Origin: Sclerodactyla briareus
Taxonomy: Eukaryota > Echinodermata > Holothuroidea > Dendrochirotida > Sclerodactylidae
NCBI GenBank assembly: GCA_026419785.1
Contig: JAODTK010000965.1
Location: 1 to 64,000 of the forward strand
DNA: 64,000 bases
Direction: 5' to 3'
Shown here: positions 33,520 to 44,385 of the stretch, one piece after another
Position numbering within the stretch: position 1 is the first letter of the stretch
How the letters are laid out: each line of letters begins with the position of its first letter
Notes under the pieces: model-generated
What the model saw: only the letters and a program-made list of their open reading frames with translations
What the model was told of the DNA's origin: nothing
Database searches by the model: none
Position numbers and translations under genes: made by a program

Positions 33520-36500
33520 CTGAGGTTAGTAGTCCTGATTTGATTTGATTGCTACGTGTTCAAGAAGCCAATTTGACTCTCATCATGGAACCCGAACCGA
33601 TTGTTTTTTGATCGTGGGTGACACCGGGCGACAACAGCGCCTCTCTCGTCGTTTCTCGATAGTTTAGTGCTCAGATGATATCGAGGCAGGAGTGACCCCA
33701 AATCCCCCTGCTCCCGGGGCCCTAATTTTACGTCCCCATCCGACGGACGATCAGTGAACTCCAGGATCTGACCACTTTCTCAGAACCTGGAGGAGCGGAA
33801 TATGTTCGACGCGATGCTAACAGCCGACCGACGAGACCCATTGCAAGTGCCCCCGAAACAACCCCCCCCACTGACCAGCCCAGCTGCTATAGTCAGGACC
33901 AGGAACCCAAGACCAGGAACACGCCAGTCGAACTGCACGTACATCCACTTCTGGGAGAAACTCCCGGATTCTGGGTCGGGTGTCGGCCTGTAATTAGAAC
34001 CCGTGGCCTGTTGCATGCAAAGCGACCCACTGATACCATCTCTACTCAATCCTTAGCGGTCCTTCTAATATGTGACAACCAAGATAGGTCTTGTCATTTC
34101 TTCAGCGGGTTCGCTAGGATTGAAGAAAAATGTAATTGAGGACCGCGACCACCCTGTAACTCGTTGTCAGCATTTGACAACTCCATCACTTATGGCATGT
34201 TGATTCGTTCACTCATCTGACGTCAGTCCTGTGCATGCGCGGTGGATCAACCTACAGAACTACGCCGATATATAAATCAGATTTAACTTTTTACACTTGT
34301 CCATTCACTCGTTCTGGGGATTATGTTTCAGAATTTTCCACGAGTCGCCCTATCAATACTACGACTGTGTGCGCATAGAACATCGTGTTCCCTAGCTGTG
34401 GTCGAACACTGACATTGTCAATTTTGTCATTCTACTCAAGTAAAGGAGCTTCCGGGGCAGTTACCTGTCGTTACTGAAGTTCTGACGTTCTTGAACTGCA
34501 CATGAACTGCAATTTGCTCAAGTGAATAAACCATCCAAACGTGGCAAGGATTTTTTCTTATTCTACTTACTTATTCTTGGGCCTTCGTCTCAGCGTGACG
34601 TCACAGCCAGAGGAGCACCGATATAGCGAATGACCACTTTCCATCTCCTCGTAGCAGATGTTAGAGTCAGAGAGGCTAATTCTGAGCTGGGTTGCAGTCC
34701 TGTCTCTTCTGATCTGCGCAATTCGTGTAGGTCGTGTAATTCCCGAACAGGGCCACTGCAGGATACGATGGAAAAACAAAAATAATGTAAATAAAGACCA
34801 TACCCCTCGCATTCAGCATGATTTCATTTCAGTTTTATGATTTCACGTTTCACTGAACTATTTTAATACGCGGTTCTCACGGCCCTTATTCTGGTTGTGG
34901 AGCACTATATTGTTTCTCTATAGCAAAGGAGCAAACGGTAAAGTGGGTGGTCACTTGCATCTCCTCAAAGAATGTCAGGTAGTTTATGCCATAGTCACAA
35001 ATACTGATATATACCCTACTCTATCATAGCCACACTCATAGCGATAGCGAAGGAAGCAACGGTAGAGTGGTGGTCACTTGCAATCTCCTCCTTAAAGATG
35101 TGGCAATTATATCCCCACGACACTGGAAGTGTCCGGGATATTATGGTTTTGGGTGTGTTAGCCGACTCCGTCCCCAGGCTCTGCCGCCGCCGGAAACTTT
35201 AATGCGTTAGCGTAATAACTCTTTTACACTTCATCCGATTGATCTGAAACTTGGTACACATGTCCGCCCTAGTGAAATCTCGGATGAGTTCGAAAGTGGG
35301 CATCACTGCAATGCTGGTTGCCGCTAATTTGCATAATTTATGCGAAAATTTCAAGCAATTTGAGCGAAACTTGGTGAGTAGGGACTATAGTTGATCCCGA
35401 AAAAAGGGGGAGGTCATTTTCAAATGTTCACCGAAGTCAAATTTGCGGAATTTATGCGATTTTCAAACCTTGTCAGATTTGAAACGAAACTTGGTGGTTA
35501 GGGACTAGAGTTGATCCCGAAAAATGTGGAAGTTATTTAAGTGTCAGCGGACGCGGGGAAATTTTGAGAAATATTTTATGGGATTCTCTCAATAATTTGT
35601 CATGATTGAAATGAAAACTTTTGGTGGATGGATGAGCCATTGTTCCTCACAAGGTAGAAAGTCATTCAAAAGCCCATCGTGGGGTTACAACTTTGACATA
35701 ATTCATGTGCCTATTTACTTCCATGGATTACAACAAAACTTGGTGGATGAAGTTTATCTTGTTATTATTTGAATCACAGAGACTGTTGCTGAGAAATTCT
35801 ACTATCTACTATCAGCCACATCGTAACTGAAAAGATAAAAGAAGAGCAGAGAGAGAGAGAGGGGGGTGGGGGAGAGTGGGGTGGATAGAGTGAGGTGGAG
35901 TGATTGAGTTTGCATTCTATCAGCTACAATGATCACAGTCTGCGTGAATGTTGTTGGCGAGGCCAAATTATACTCAGTGGAACTCAGGGACTTGAGTGTC
36001 CAGTACCTACCACGTATCGAATTGACACACGGATCATACACAGTAACCAAACTCTTACGATTCACTCTTCCGACAATCAAGTTTGCTAGCTGAAACACTG
36101 ATACATGTTAGACACCAGTCATACGTGGCGCAATAAACAGACGAGATTTTTTATTCCTTATTACCCTTCGAACTATAGAATATCATGTTTAGTTTTCACA
36201 GCCGGAGTACGGTCCAAGATCCCAATTCTTTTGTGAAAAGTTATTTTGATGTACGTCTACAGCATTGATCTTTTCACCGACTGGAGTGGGGGAAGGGTGA
36301 TCAGGCATGCTCTGGGTGAACATTTTTCTTCCTCTCTACCCACCTATACTATTCCTTCTGGGGGCGAGTTCCCTGTTTGTCTCCACCGTAGCAACCTACA
36401 GATCTTCAGTGTTTCGGAATGATTGTTACGTAATTTACGATTGATCAATCCTCGTATCGCTTACATAAATGTAGTAAGTTCCAATATCTATTAATGCTAC

Positions 36501-37968
36501 ACCCCCGGTATACCGTTAACAGTCGAGTGTATTAAGTGTGATGTCTGACAACAGTGCACTGGTAGACAACTAATTCCAAAGTTTCGGATATTTTTCCTAA
36601 ATTTGAAAGGTAACTCTTTTGATAAAAGTTGGCGAAATAATACTTACAGTGTTTAGTCATCGGTCGTCTCATCTGTGACCGTCCACTAACCAGAGAGCAC
36701 CATTGAAGTGAGGGACCACTTCCGCTTCCTCTGCGGCATTGTCACGTGACAGATGTTGGAGTCAGAGAGACTGGCACTATCAGGTACACATTCTCATTCC
36801 GTCCGTTGCCGAGACTACGAGGTGTCGTATTGTCGAAGTTCTCGAGCAGTTCTGCTGGTGGAAAGGTTGGGAAAATATTAGGGCGGATGTAACCTCTAAG
36901 CTTGCATAGAATTTGCTTCCGCGATCGAAACGTTTAAATCTAGATAGCATACCAAAATGAATTATCGTCTTTGGATAGCTTCATCACTCTATCAGGAGGA
37001 TCCCCACGACATACTAAGTTTACAATCTCGATTGGACCTTGGCGCTGTTGAGGAGGGGTGTCAACCCAACGTTCACAGAGGTTCTTCCTAGAGTAAGTTG
37101 CTGTTGTTGGATGTTGTTGTTGTTGTTGTTGTTGATGATCATGCTGGTGTTGTTATTCAGTGATATAGGGACACTAACCATAAAATTCTCGACGAATCGC
37201 TCCTAGTACAAAAAAAAAAAGGAAAAAGCTCTCCTACACGATTCTAAGGGTTCCCATTAGCCATTGTAATGTTTACCTGGGTTGGACTCGAATCTCCTGG
37301 CCAGCACGATGACACATCTTACTGTCAGAGGTACACCGGTGTAACGTGCGATCGCCTCCAATCGCGGGTAGAACCTTTGACTGATGGTGGTGTGAGATAC
37401 TTCTTTCAGGTGGCACATTTTGCCCGATCTTATGCGATAGGCCCGATCGAAGGAGCCATAACTGCTCACTTTGCATACCATTTGTCTTGAACCTGGTGGA
37501 ATGAACATAGAGATGTTCAGTGGTGTCTGGAAATGATAATATTGTTATACTTTACTGCCGTATTTGTCTTGTAATCCCCAGTACCGCCTGTTTGCAGGGC
37601 GTAACTCACCGGTTCCCGAATTCCCACATGTCACGAAAGGTTGGCATTGGCAGAGCCAAAAAAAAATCGTGTCACAGAATGTTAAACACACAAATCTGAT
37701 AGACTCCTGAGAGTGTTGCCCTAACTATGTTTTCCTGAATCCCATTGATTAGTGTGTCTAACATTCTGTGACATAGCCATACTGCAGGTGATTGATTTCG
37801 CAGGGTATGGTACAAAACAGCTAACGCGCCTGATGGCAAAGTGAGCCCCACCCCCCCCCCCCATCCCGCCCCATCTTGTCGTAGGAACAGTCGCCAACAA
37901 CATAAAATGGGTCGTAATTTAGAGATCGTCTACAAGAATGTTCGCAGAGTTATCTCACCCCTCCCAAC

Positions 37969-38001
<33 letters not shown>

Positions 38002-40075
38002 GATGAATACCAGTGAGTTACGCCCTGATTGTATGTCTAGGCCAGCATATGGGTGGCTAAGATTAGTTTCTCGAGTCGACCATAACATAGACCTAGCAGC
38101 ATAAGCGTTAAATACAGCCATTTTTCGAACCCTATTTTCAACAAAAAAACGTATTAAGGATAGCCTGACGAAATACCATTGACGAATAAAACCAGAAAAA
38201 AACCAAAAGGCTTAGTGGTCCTTGACTGATCCGACTAGATCAAGCTAAGCATTGTCAACGTCACATCTCATCGATTCAGCAGGGGATTATGTAGTACACG
38301 CATTATACCAGGTATGAACTACATCAATGCAAATGAAGTTTTGTTACCAAGCTGGAGTTAGCCAAAATACCATTTTCCTCAATATCCCCACTCTCCTCCA
38401 AACTGGCCCCAGTCTACACCAAAATCATAGGGTCCCCCCACAAACTCCCTGAAGTACCCTCGAAGCTGCGCCAACCATGAGCTACGGGGCGTCTCGGCGC
38501 TTGGCCCTAACCCACCAGATCCCGTTCACACAATATATGTGCCGCAATAGAATCTCCGAATATTATTCTCGTTAGTGGCAATAGTTGGAACGCGCTTCCA
38601 ACAAAGTGTTCCGTAATTGGCTTTCCAATTGTATAGATTTTAATTGTGTTCTCTGTAGAACGGTTCCGGACATCCAGGGATTATAGTCGCACATCGAACC
38701 CTAGTCTCAATGCTCTGAACTTGAACATTGGCTTATTAAATTATATCAACCTTTTCTTTGCTGTTCAGTCCAATGTATCGCCATGACTGTCCCAGAGGAC
38801 GTGAGTGAATGCTGATACAGGTTTATCGCTGTTTCTTATATCCTAAGGCAGGCGCATCCCATACAATAAGATACGACGGCAACCGGGGTTTTTCCGAGGG
38901 TATGCTGTGTGCAAGTGCCAATGAAAATGCGTTATGTTGGGTCATTGGCAATTCTTGGAAGAAAGAACACAGTATTCATCACTGTCATCATTTCCATGCT
39001 ATCAGCAACACTGACTTCCTGAGAAAGATCCCCCTAGTAGTGTTCCACCTCATTCTGCAGATTCTGACGATTCGAAAAACATAATAAATTGGAGCTGGTA
39101 ATGATTTTCCCCTTACCCCCCCCCCCCCCGTCCCTCAGAAAATATTGCTCCTTCTGCTCACACCGATGATCATCCCCGAAGCTTTGAGGCATCATATGGA
39201 GTTCTTCGTACTGGTATAATCAGATCCGCAGCTCTAAGAGGAAATTTGAGTTTGGTTTCACTCTAAGTAGAACATTTCTATTTGACATAGCAAAACATGG
39301 GTTATCGAATGAGTCTATGTCGTTTCTCAATTGTATTATACCGTATCTGCACAAGATGAGGTTCATCAAAGGGGATACGTTGATACTGAACGTCACGTGT
39401 TCGGACAACGTTCCACGACAACTTGGTTTTCATACAGTCCTGTCATTACTGGCCTCTTACGAATGCGTGGATCTGTGCCCCGCAGTTAGCAATGAAAATA
39501 GCGGCGACTGCGTAGTTTGGGCAATAGTCCTCGTGAGGGTCTGTGTATACAAGATCCTACAATGTGCGTGGTGAGTCATGCTGTGCATATAGCCATGTGC
39601 CCTTGCTCTGTAGTGAACAGTGGCACAGCACTGACACTAGGCTTTCTACGAGTGATAATATTGGTATTGATAGAGCGTCTTTCATTGAGAGGCTTCACAT
39701 AATCACCGATCGTGGAAACCAAGTTGTTGCAATTTTCGACCCAATTATACTCCTCAGAGCCCCCAGTCTGTCAGGTATCAGTGGGGTGAGCACGGGAGAA
39801 AGCGTGACATGCCCGAGATACACCGGAATTTCTATGATCTCAACGATACCTTATCAAACTCACAATCGAGCCCCCAGCCTCCCTACTTGTTTACCCAAAC
39901 AACATTTAGACCGGACTACTTTACTCTACAAGTCGGTAGTGGGAAGCAATCACGTGTGTAGGCACTTTGCTGTCTAATTACCAAAGATTGCACGATTGAC
40001 GGAGGCAAACTTACCGAACAAGGTGAATGCCAGAATGAACAGTTTGGTCATGGGAGGTCGTTTTCCAGAAGCCAT
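33397..40075 (-). CDS. Candidate Ig-superfamily gene with duplicated exons
   Basis: This is a gene model by inference, running right to left. A first exon encodes a signal-peptide-like start (40075-40015). Ig-V-like and second Ig-like stretches lie at 39.83-39.22 kb. Related exons follow at 37.5, 36.8, 34.7 and 33.5 kb, with two partial copies at 35.0-35.1 and 34.9 kb. Exon 1 ends after one base of a codon, and the 37.5-kb exon is open throughout when entered with two bases. The donors at 37277, 34571 and 33397 all leave two bases of a codon. Such a layout would suit a secreted or surface protein made of Ig-like units. Several modules need indels to stay in frame, so it may be a pseudogene or carry sequence errors. 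The last exon was not found. Confidence 0.4.
34571..34755 (-). CDS. Ig-like exon 3 of the duplicated set
   Basis: Acceptor TCGTATCCTGCAG and donor AATAA|GTAAGT bound a 185-base exon open in one frame throughout. It holds 'RISLSDSNICYEEM' and 'ESGHSLYRCSSGCDVTLRRR'. ESGHSLYRC is comparable to the D-x-G-x-Y-x-C end of an Ig fold and to EQGHMAIC of the upstream V-like stretch. The donor leaves two bases, as in the related exons. This is the cleanest member of the series. Confidence 0.5.
34905..35110 (-). pseudogene. Two partial copies of the Ig-like module
   Basis: The minus strand has GAGGAGAT, then GCAAGTGACCACC, CTACCGTTGCTTCC (35090-35045). About 120 bases on it has GAGGAGATGCAAGTGACCACC and TTTACCGTTTGCTCC (34960-34924). 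Both match GAGGAGATGGAAAGTGGTCA...CGGTGCTCC of the 34.7-kb exon. The upstream half of the exon is missing from both and frameshifts are present, so these look like tandem exon fragments. Confidence 0.45.
35106..35785 (+). repeat. Interspersed array with 'ATTATGGTTTTGG' start, copy 1
   Basis: It begins with an inverted pair, TATATCCCC ... GGGATATTATGG. Units of about 120 bases follow, containing ACTTGGTG, GTTGATCCCGAAAAA, AATTTATGCGATTTTC and GTCAGATTTGAA boxes. The same start, 'GATCTGAAACTTGG' and 'GTCCGCCCTAGTGAAAT' occur at 62.2-63.1 kb. Family unknown. Confidence 0.7.
36648..36851 (-). pseudogene. Ig-like exon 2, frame disrupted
   Basis: Acceptor CCTTTCCACCAG and donor CACT|GTAAGT are intact, but no single frame is open. 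It shares TCTCTGACTCCAACATCTGT and CACGTGAC with the 33.5-kb exon. The segment from 'SLSDSNICHVTMP' onward is recognisable before the frame is lost. The region matching 'SLYRC' is altered by substitutions and small indels. Confidence 0.5.
37095..37142. repeat. (TTG)n microsatellite
   Basis: TTGTTG repeats with one ATG and GCT interruption; downstream GATGATCATGCTGGTG continues a diverged form. Confidence 0.8.
37277..37526 (-). CDS. Ig-like exon 1 of the duplicated set
   Basis: Minus-strand acceptor ATCATTTCCAG and donor CCCAG|GTAAAC bound a 250-base exon. Two frames are open through it. The one entered with two bases (matching exon 1 phase) contains 'GDRTLHRCTSDSKMCHRAGQ' and ends in the same phase as the other exons. 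The other frame reads 'GVPLTVRCVIVLARRF'. I prefer the first, because its phase and the Arg-Cys motif recur in the exons at 34.7 and 33.5 kb, where the alternative frame has stops. Confidence 0.5.
37972..38000. repeat. C run of about 28
   Basis: The longest homopolymer in the window, with a second C run of about 12 at 37851-37862. Length is likely to be uncertain in any read set. Confidence 0.85.
38120..39200. other. Intron-like sequence, nothing defined
   Basis: It lies between the candidate Ig-like exons. It contains a C run near 39117 and a 91-codon plus-strand open frame without motifs. No repeat partner elsewhere in the window. Confidence 0.4.
39220..39410 (-). CDS. Second Ig-like stretch
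   Basis: A minus-strand frame reads 'SEHVTFSINVSPLMNLILCRYG' in short, with one Cys, then 'NPCFAMSNRNVL' and 'KPNSNFLLEL'. The pattern of a beta-strand, then Cys, then a late hydrophobic strand recalls the alternative frame of the 37.5-kb exon. Splice sites were not identified. Low confidence; the similarity is weak and judged by eye. Confidence 0.25.
39579..39831 (-). CDS. Ig V-set-like stretch, one frameshift
   Basis: The minus strand reads 'EIPVYLGHVTLSPVLTP', then after a +1 shift 'EYNWVENCNNLV', 'ERRSINTNII' and finally 'FTTEQGHMAICTA'. The order strand B, core Trp, R-x-SI and E-x-G-H-x-x-I-C fits a V-set fold. The first expected Cys is replaced (Ser-Pro in its place). An upstream AG is present at 39.83 kb, but its pyrimidine tract is poor. 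The end is undefined. The plus-strand open frame of 144 codons over the same place lacks such motifs. Confidence 0.4.
40015..40075 (-). CDS. Candidate first exon: signal peptide
   Basis: The minus strand opens with ATG and reads MASGKRPPMTKLFILAFTLF plus one base, then GTAAGTTTGCC, a strong donor. A basic/polar start followed by a hydrophobic LFILAFTLF core is typical of a secretory leader. A second ATG at residue 9 would give a tighter leader. A TATTTATGGGG stretch about 50 bases upstream is a possible TATA box. A stop codon of another candidate exon lies only 100 bases upstream. Confidence 0.5.
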
Positions 40076-40175
40076 TTATAGTCCAGCAATCCAAGCTGAC
40101 AGCGAGGTAAACTCTCCCCATAAATATCCGCTTCCATTCCTTGCCGGTACGCCTACAGGTGCTTACTGGCAAGCT

Positions 40176-40666
40176 TTATGAGGTTTTTTTACTGTGCAGC
40201 GACACTGGGTTTAACTGGGCACCTTTGTTGTCCTCTTCGTGCTCTTCCAGGAAAGCCAGAATACGTTTCCACTCTTCACCTTTCCTCCTCGGTGAACCGT
40301 ATGTTTTGCTGATCTGGTTAATTTCGACTGATGTCCGTGATACACCATCTCCTGTTTTCATCGTAGCGTCCCGTTGGTTGGTCGGTCCTAGCCTCTGATT
40401 CAACCAGAATCTTGCGCATGGTCAGGGTGGTGTCTAGGTCAACCGTTTTCATATCTTGTTTCGGCCAATGCTTTTTTCTGGACCTTGATACCGCCTGTTG
40501 CTTGGTAGTGTTTACCCCGGACGAACACGTGGTAAGAGTGTGTCGGAGCGAGACGAATGCTACAGACGATTGGTCACGAGTGATGGCCGGTTCGTTCAGC
40601 CTTCCAAAGGATCCGAGGAAGATTCACTTGACGTCGTGTTGACATCAAGTGTACTATTGAAGAAGG
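40176..40666 (-). CDS. Candidate terminal exon, product unknown, two frameshifts
   Basis: Acceptor GTATTTTTTTTAG at 40667 is strong. The frame first reads a Ser/Asp-rich 'TTSSESSSDPLEG'. About 90 open codons then lie in the next frame ('SRSRKKHWPKQDMKTVDLDT', 'EARTDQPTGRYDENRRW'), and then 'INQISKTYGSPRRKGEEWKR' and 'ILAFLEEHEEDNKG' to a stop at 40176. The composition is charged, like a cytosolic tail. Two one-base shifts are needed to join the parts; without them the first frame ends after 22 codons. No family recognised. It could end the gene upstream of the Ig-like gene. Confidence 0.35.
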
Positions 40667-40699
40667 CTAAAAAAAATACTTATAATATCAGCTAAAGAG

Positions 40700-41735
40700 T
40701 ACCTCACTGATTGATTAAAATTAATCAGTGTAGTTCACCGGTGTACAAGCGGTGTAGTCATTCATAAGGAACCGATTAGCCCGCTTTTCCTATTACTCAC
40801 TTACATCCATTTCATGTATGTGTAAGTAACGCGTCCAAATACCTACTTAGGCATCAAGTAACACTTCCACAATTGACCTTCTCCTCTTGATAACGAAGAA
40901 GAGTCACATCACGTACAAAGATTTTCCAAACACTTTAGGTTTTCTCATTGTCCTTCCCATTGGTCACCCTCTTACGATAGCGTGAACATTTCGAGCTATA
41001 ATCACACCGCCCCCGGCTGCATACGTACGTGATTTTTTTTAACTTGTCAGTTATAGGGCAAAAACAAATAAACTGGCATTTCTGGTCATGCGAGATTTAG
41101 AATAGACTAGCTGGACATTATTCCTCACTTTTGCCTTAGCATAGGTTGGTGGATCCGTTCCATTCTAATTTCTTTCTTTCGACAATCATGTTTTCCCTCA
41201 ACCATTATGATAGGCAACATCTGCATCCCACAGGAGGACGCACAATGTTTCTCAACCCCTTCACCCTTCTCTTCCCTCTCGCTCATTGCCCGTGAGATTA
41301 ATCACACTAACCCCAGGTTGATGTATAGGAGTAACCTATATCATGCTCGTAGGCTCTTGTGAACTTTGTCTACATAATGCCGTACCTTAATCCTTAATGA
41401 TCGTGTTACCGGTCGCAGGGGCATGTGTAGCATTGTCCGTGTGAGAACTGACTACCAAGAAAGAGAGATTTCTCGTCGGAACAATTGAGATCCCGGGAAT
41501 CCGAAAAGGAGTGGTTGACACACGATAGCCGGCAACTTCATCAACCTTCATGAATGTCAATACAGGTTAAGCACTTCATGCTTTAAAACACAGCATCGAG
41601 AATGATCTCGCTTTCTATTCATATAACCGTTACCAGAAGAGAAGTGATCGCCACAAGTGTATCGCCCTATTGTGCGATCAAAAACGCATATTGACCAGAT
41701 TAATTAACTCTCATGTAAAAAAAAAAATTGGGAAT
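40700..41735. other. No recognisable feature
   Basis: AT-rich sequence with no motif-bearing open frame, repeat partner or splice-bounded exon that I can support. Confidence 0.5.
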
Positions 41736-41739
41736 TTTG

Positions 41740-42790
41740 CAATAAATTGCACATCGTCGCAGTGAATCCAACCTTTAAGTAGATCGACTTCGATATTACA
41801 ATCATCAAGCAACTGAGGTAGACCATATCCCACGTTTCATGAAAATCGGCTAACCTTATTGTTCCATGAATTAAGAAAATTAAAGTCTGAATTTTTGAAA
41901 TTTTTGAAAAGTGCTAATACGTTATATGAGATACCGTTGTCATTTCATGAACATCTTCCCCAATTTCATTCTAAAAATATCGCATGCCTTCCGAGATATG
42001 TCACTTTTATTGAAACAACAGGACGCTGCCATTTTGATGAGGATTGTGATATCACCTAACACTTGTCCCTGAGATACTTCGTTCTTTATTATCATTTGTG
42101 ATCAATAATTCAGAAGATATGTGCATATATTTGACCCAATTTTCTTTGCATTATACCCTTCAAGTGATTCAATATAAAAAATGTTCATTATTGTGCACAA
42201 TCATGTGAATGATAAGTGGGAAAAAAAGAAATACATAAGTGCCAGCTGGTAGGGGTTGTGTGACATCATAATTAGACTTGTTCACAGTCTCCGGCCATCA
42301 CCTGGAGGAAAAATGGCAGCGCCCGTCTCTTTGTTTCGAACGAACTGTGCAAATTGAACTTACTTAGTGGCATCATGTGACCCTGGTTAAATGCACATGA
42401 GTGGTTCATGTGAATCGGACAACAAACAACTATGATCATAGTTCACATTAAATGGCCTGCAATGACCCTCGACTCTACTGTTAAATTTCTTGAAATGAAA
42501 TCCATTGGAAATATTATAAAGTTATCAACTTATAACCTACTTAGCATGTTTGTAGTATCGGAATCAAACAGTCTATGTACGCTCTTAATTGCTCTATACA
42601 TTGGACTACATACCAACTATTCACGATCATGCGGACAAAGCTTTCGGGATAATTCTCAGTTTAATAGCAAATTTATGCAAATTGACCGATCGTTCGGGCT
42701 AACAATTTGGGCCGCACAAAAGTATTGACCATGCACTCCACCCACAATTTCAGCATCCAAGACAGGACGTTCACGTTTCGGGAGATGTCG
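41740..42790 (+). repeat. Diverged array of the ATGCAAATT type
   Basis: Units with TTTCATGAAAATCGG, GCAAATTTATGCAAATTGACC (about 42667) and a terminal segment GACGTTCACGTTTCGGGAGAT resemble 32.1-32.7 kb (AATATGCAAATTTATGCAAATGAG followed by a similar end). Repeat spacing is less regular. Three overlapping plus-strand open frames here have no known motif. Confidence 0.45.
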
Positions 42791-42923
42791 CGACAAGCGG
42801 GAAAGTGTTTCAGGGGACTATTTATTGACCTACCTCACTAGAGATTCTTGCCTGTCGCCATAGTTACTCTCTGGGATGAGGAGGAAAGAGCCAGGTCTGA
42901 TCCGGTCTTGGTCTGGTACCAGA

Positions 42924-43162
42924 GGCAGGTTAGGACTGGTGACCAGTCGGGCAGAAATCTGAGAATAATTGAAATCATGAATATGGGAAATTATTATATT
43001 ACAGTATGCCGAACGAATGTCATTCGTCGCCAGTTCTCAGACTGTACAAGGGCAGGTTCTGATGGCGACCAGTCGGGCAGAAATCTGAGAATAATTGAAA
43101 TCATGAATATGGGAAATTATGATATTACAGTATGACGAACGAATGGCATTCGTCGCAGTTCT
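42924..43162 (+). repeat. 127-bp direct duplication
   Basis: GACCAGTCGGGCAGAAATCTG followed by GAGAATAATTGAAATCATGA occurs at 42940 and again at 43067 with nearly perfect identity. Each copy ends in the inverted motif CGAACGAATG-N-CATTCGTCG. A 95-codon open frame (42848-43135) spans both, so its C-terminal half repeats itself, but there is no sign of a protein family. Confidence 0.85.
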
Positions 43163-43604
43163 CACTAATTGATTGACAAACTTAATCCAGACATGTTTTT
43201 ACTTTCGAACACCAAAATAAATTCCTCACACTGAACGTTCATCGATAACTGTGAGTGAAGACAAACGATTCTCTCAGTTTCATGCTGTAGTTCGAAGTGA
43301 ACCAATATCTAGTGGGTGATTGCCATAGAATCAAATGATCTCAGACAACACATTTATCTAACACAACTCACAAATGAAATCACGAAACCACCAGCTATAC
43401 TGCTAGGAACCAGTACGCATATGCGCCTAGAATTAAACCTAGTCTATGATCGCGCATGCAGACTTTGCCCTCGCCCATTATCATTTATGCACGAGACTTC
43501 AAGTTCCTGCAGACCTAAATCCATTATGGATATTCCAGATTCATGCGGTCCATTGTCACACTCCACTATCTAACCTTGTTTCGCTAGTATGTTAAATATA
43601 TTAC

Positions 43605-43743
43605 TTGGCTTGTCTTATCTGTAAGATAGATGTCCAGCAAAGCGTCTATTATCTCCTCTTTTACCGTCCTGAATAATTTAAGGTCAGACCTGAGGTCAAA
43701 AGACTGGGTCAAGTAGGGTGCGGCGATCTGATATAAGGTCAAC
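43605..43743 (-). CDS. Candidate internal exon, product unknown
   Basis: Minus-strand acceptor CCATCTCTTCCAG and donor CCAA|GTAATA bound 139 bases open in one frame: 'LTLYQIAAPYLTQSFDLRSD' then 'LKLFRTVKEEIIDALLDIY' and 'LTDKTSQ'. The regular alternation of hydrophobic and charged residues looks alpha-helical and coding. I do not recognise the family. It may belong with the 44.4-kb and 40.2-40.7-kb exons. Confidence 0.35.
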
Positions 43744-44385
43744 CTGGAAGAGATGGAATTTGACATTTATACACATTTATATTAGACCCCGTTATAGTAC
43801 CCCAAATTCCTTTACGTTTCCTGCTGCGATCGTAGTGTGTAATTGTTTGACATCGATGAGTATTACATCAAGATGAGCCATCGGGTATGGGGTATATGTT
43901 TGTGTCTTCAACTCATTCCTGACAACTGGTTACAAAGACCAATGCCTCCTAACCCGCTGGCACCTCGGGGTCGTCGAAAACAATTTCTTAACAAGCCTAT
44001 AAACATAGTAACAGGTTTTGTTTGCGAGGGAAATAACCTGAAACCTGTTCGAATTGCTTTCAGTTTGATTAGGAAATTATTGTTTCTGGTTTGTTTCTCC
44101 CTGCATCGCAGTATAATTGAACATTATTAATATTATTTTTTTTTTTTTTTTCATTCTAATTATGCCAGGTGGATGATTGAATCACGTAGTACTTATATAA
44201 GCAAATATAAAAGCAGCTACATGGTGGGCGAAAGCAATTACCAATGCAGTATAGTCAATCCAGTCTACCAGTCCACCCTACCTTACATTCATGATCCTGC
44301 TGTCGCGGTTTCATCTAAATATAAAACAATTGAGACACCAAGCAATGCATCATGTAATCGAATCATTACTCTTAGTTTTTCTCAC

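Noticed and set aside
39543-39977. 144-codon plus-strand open frame
   Set aside because: The minus strand of the same stretch carries ordered V-set-like motifs; the plus frame has none and is treated as its shadow.
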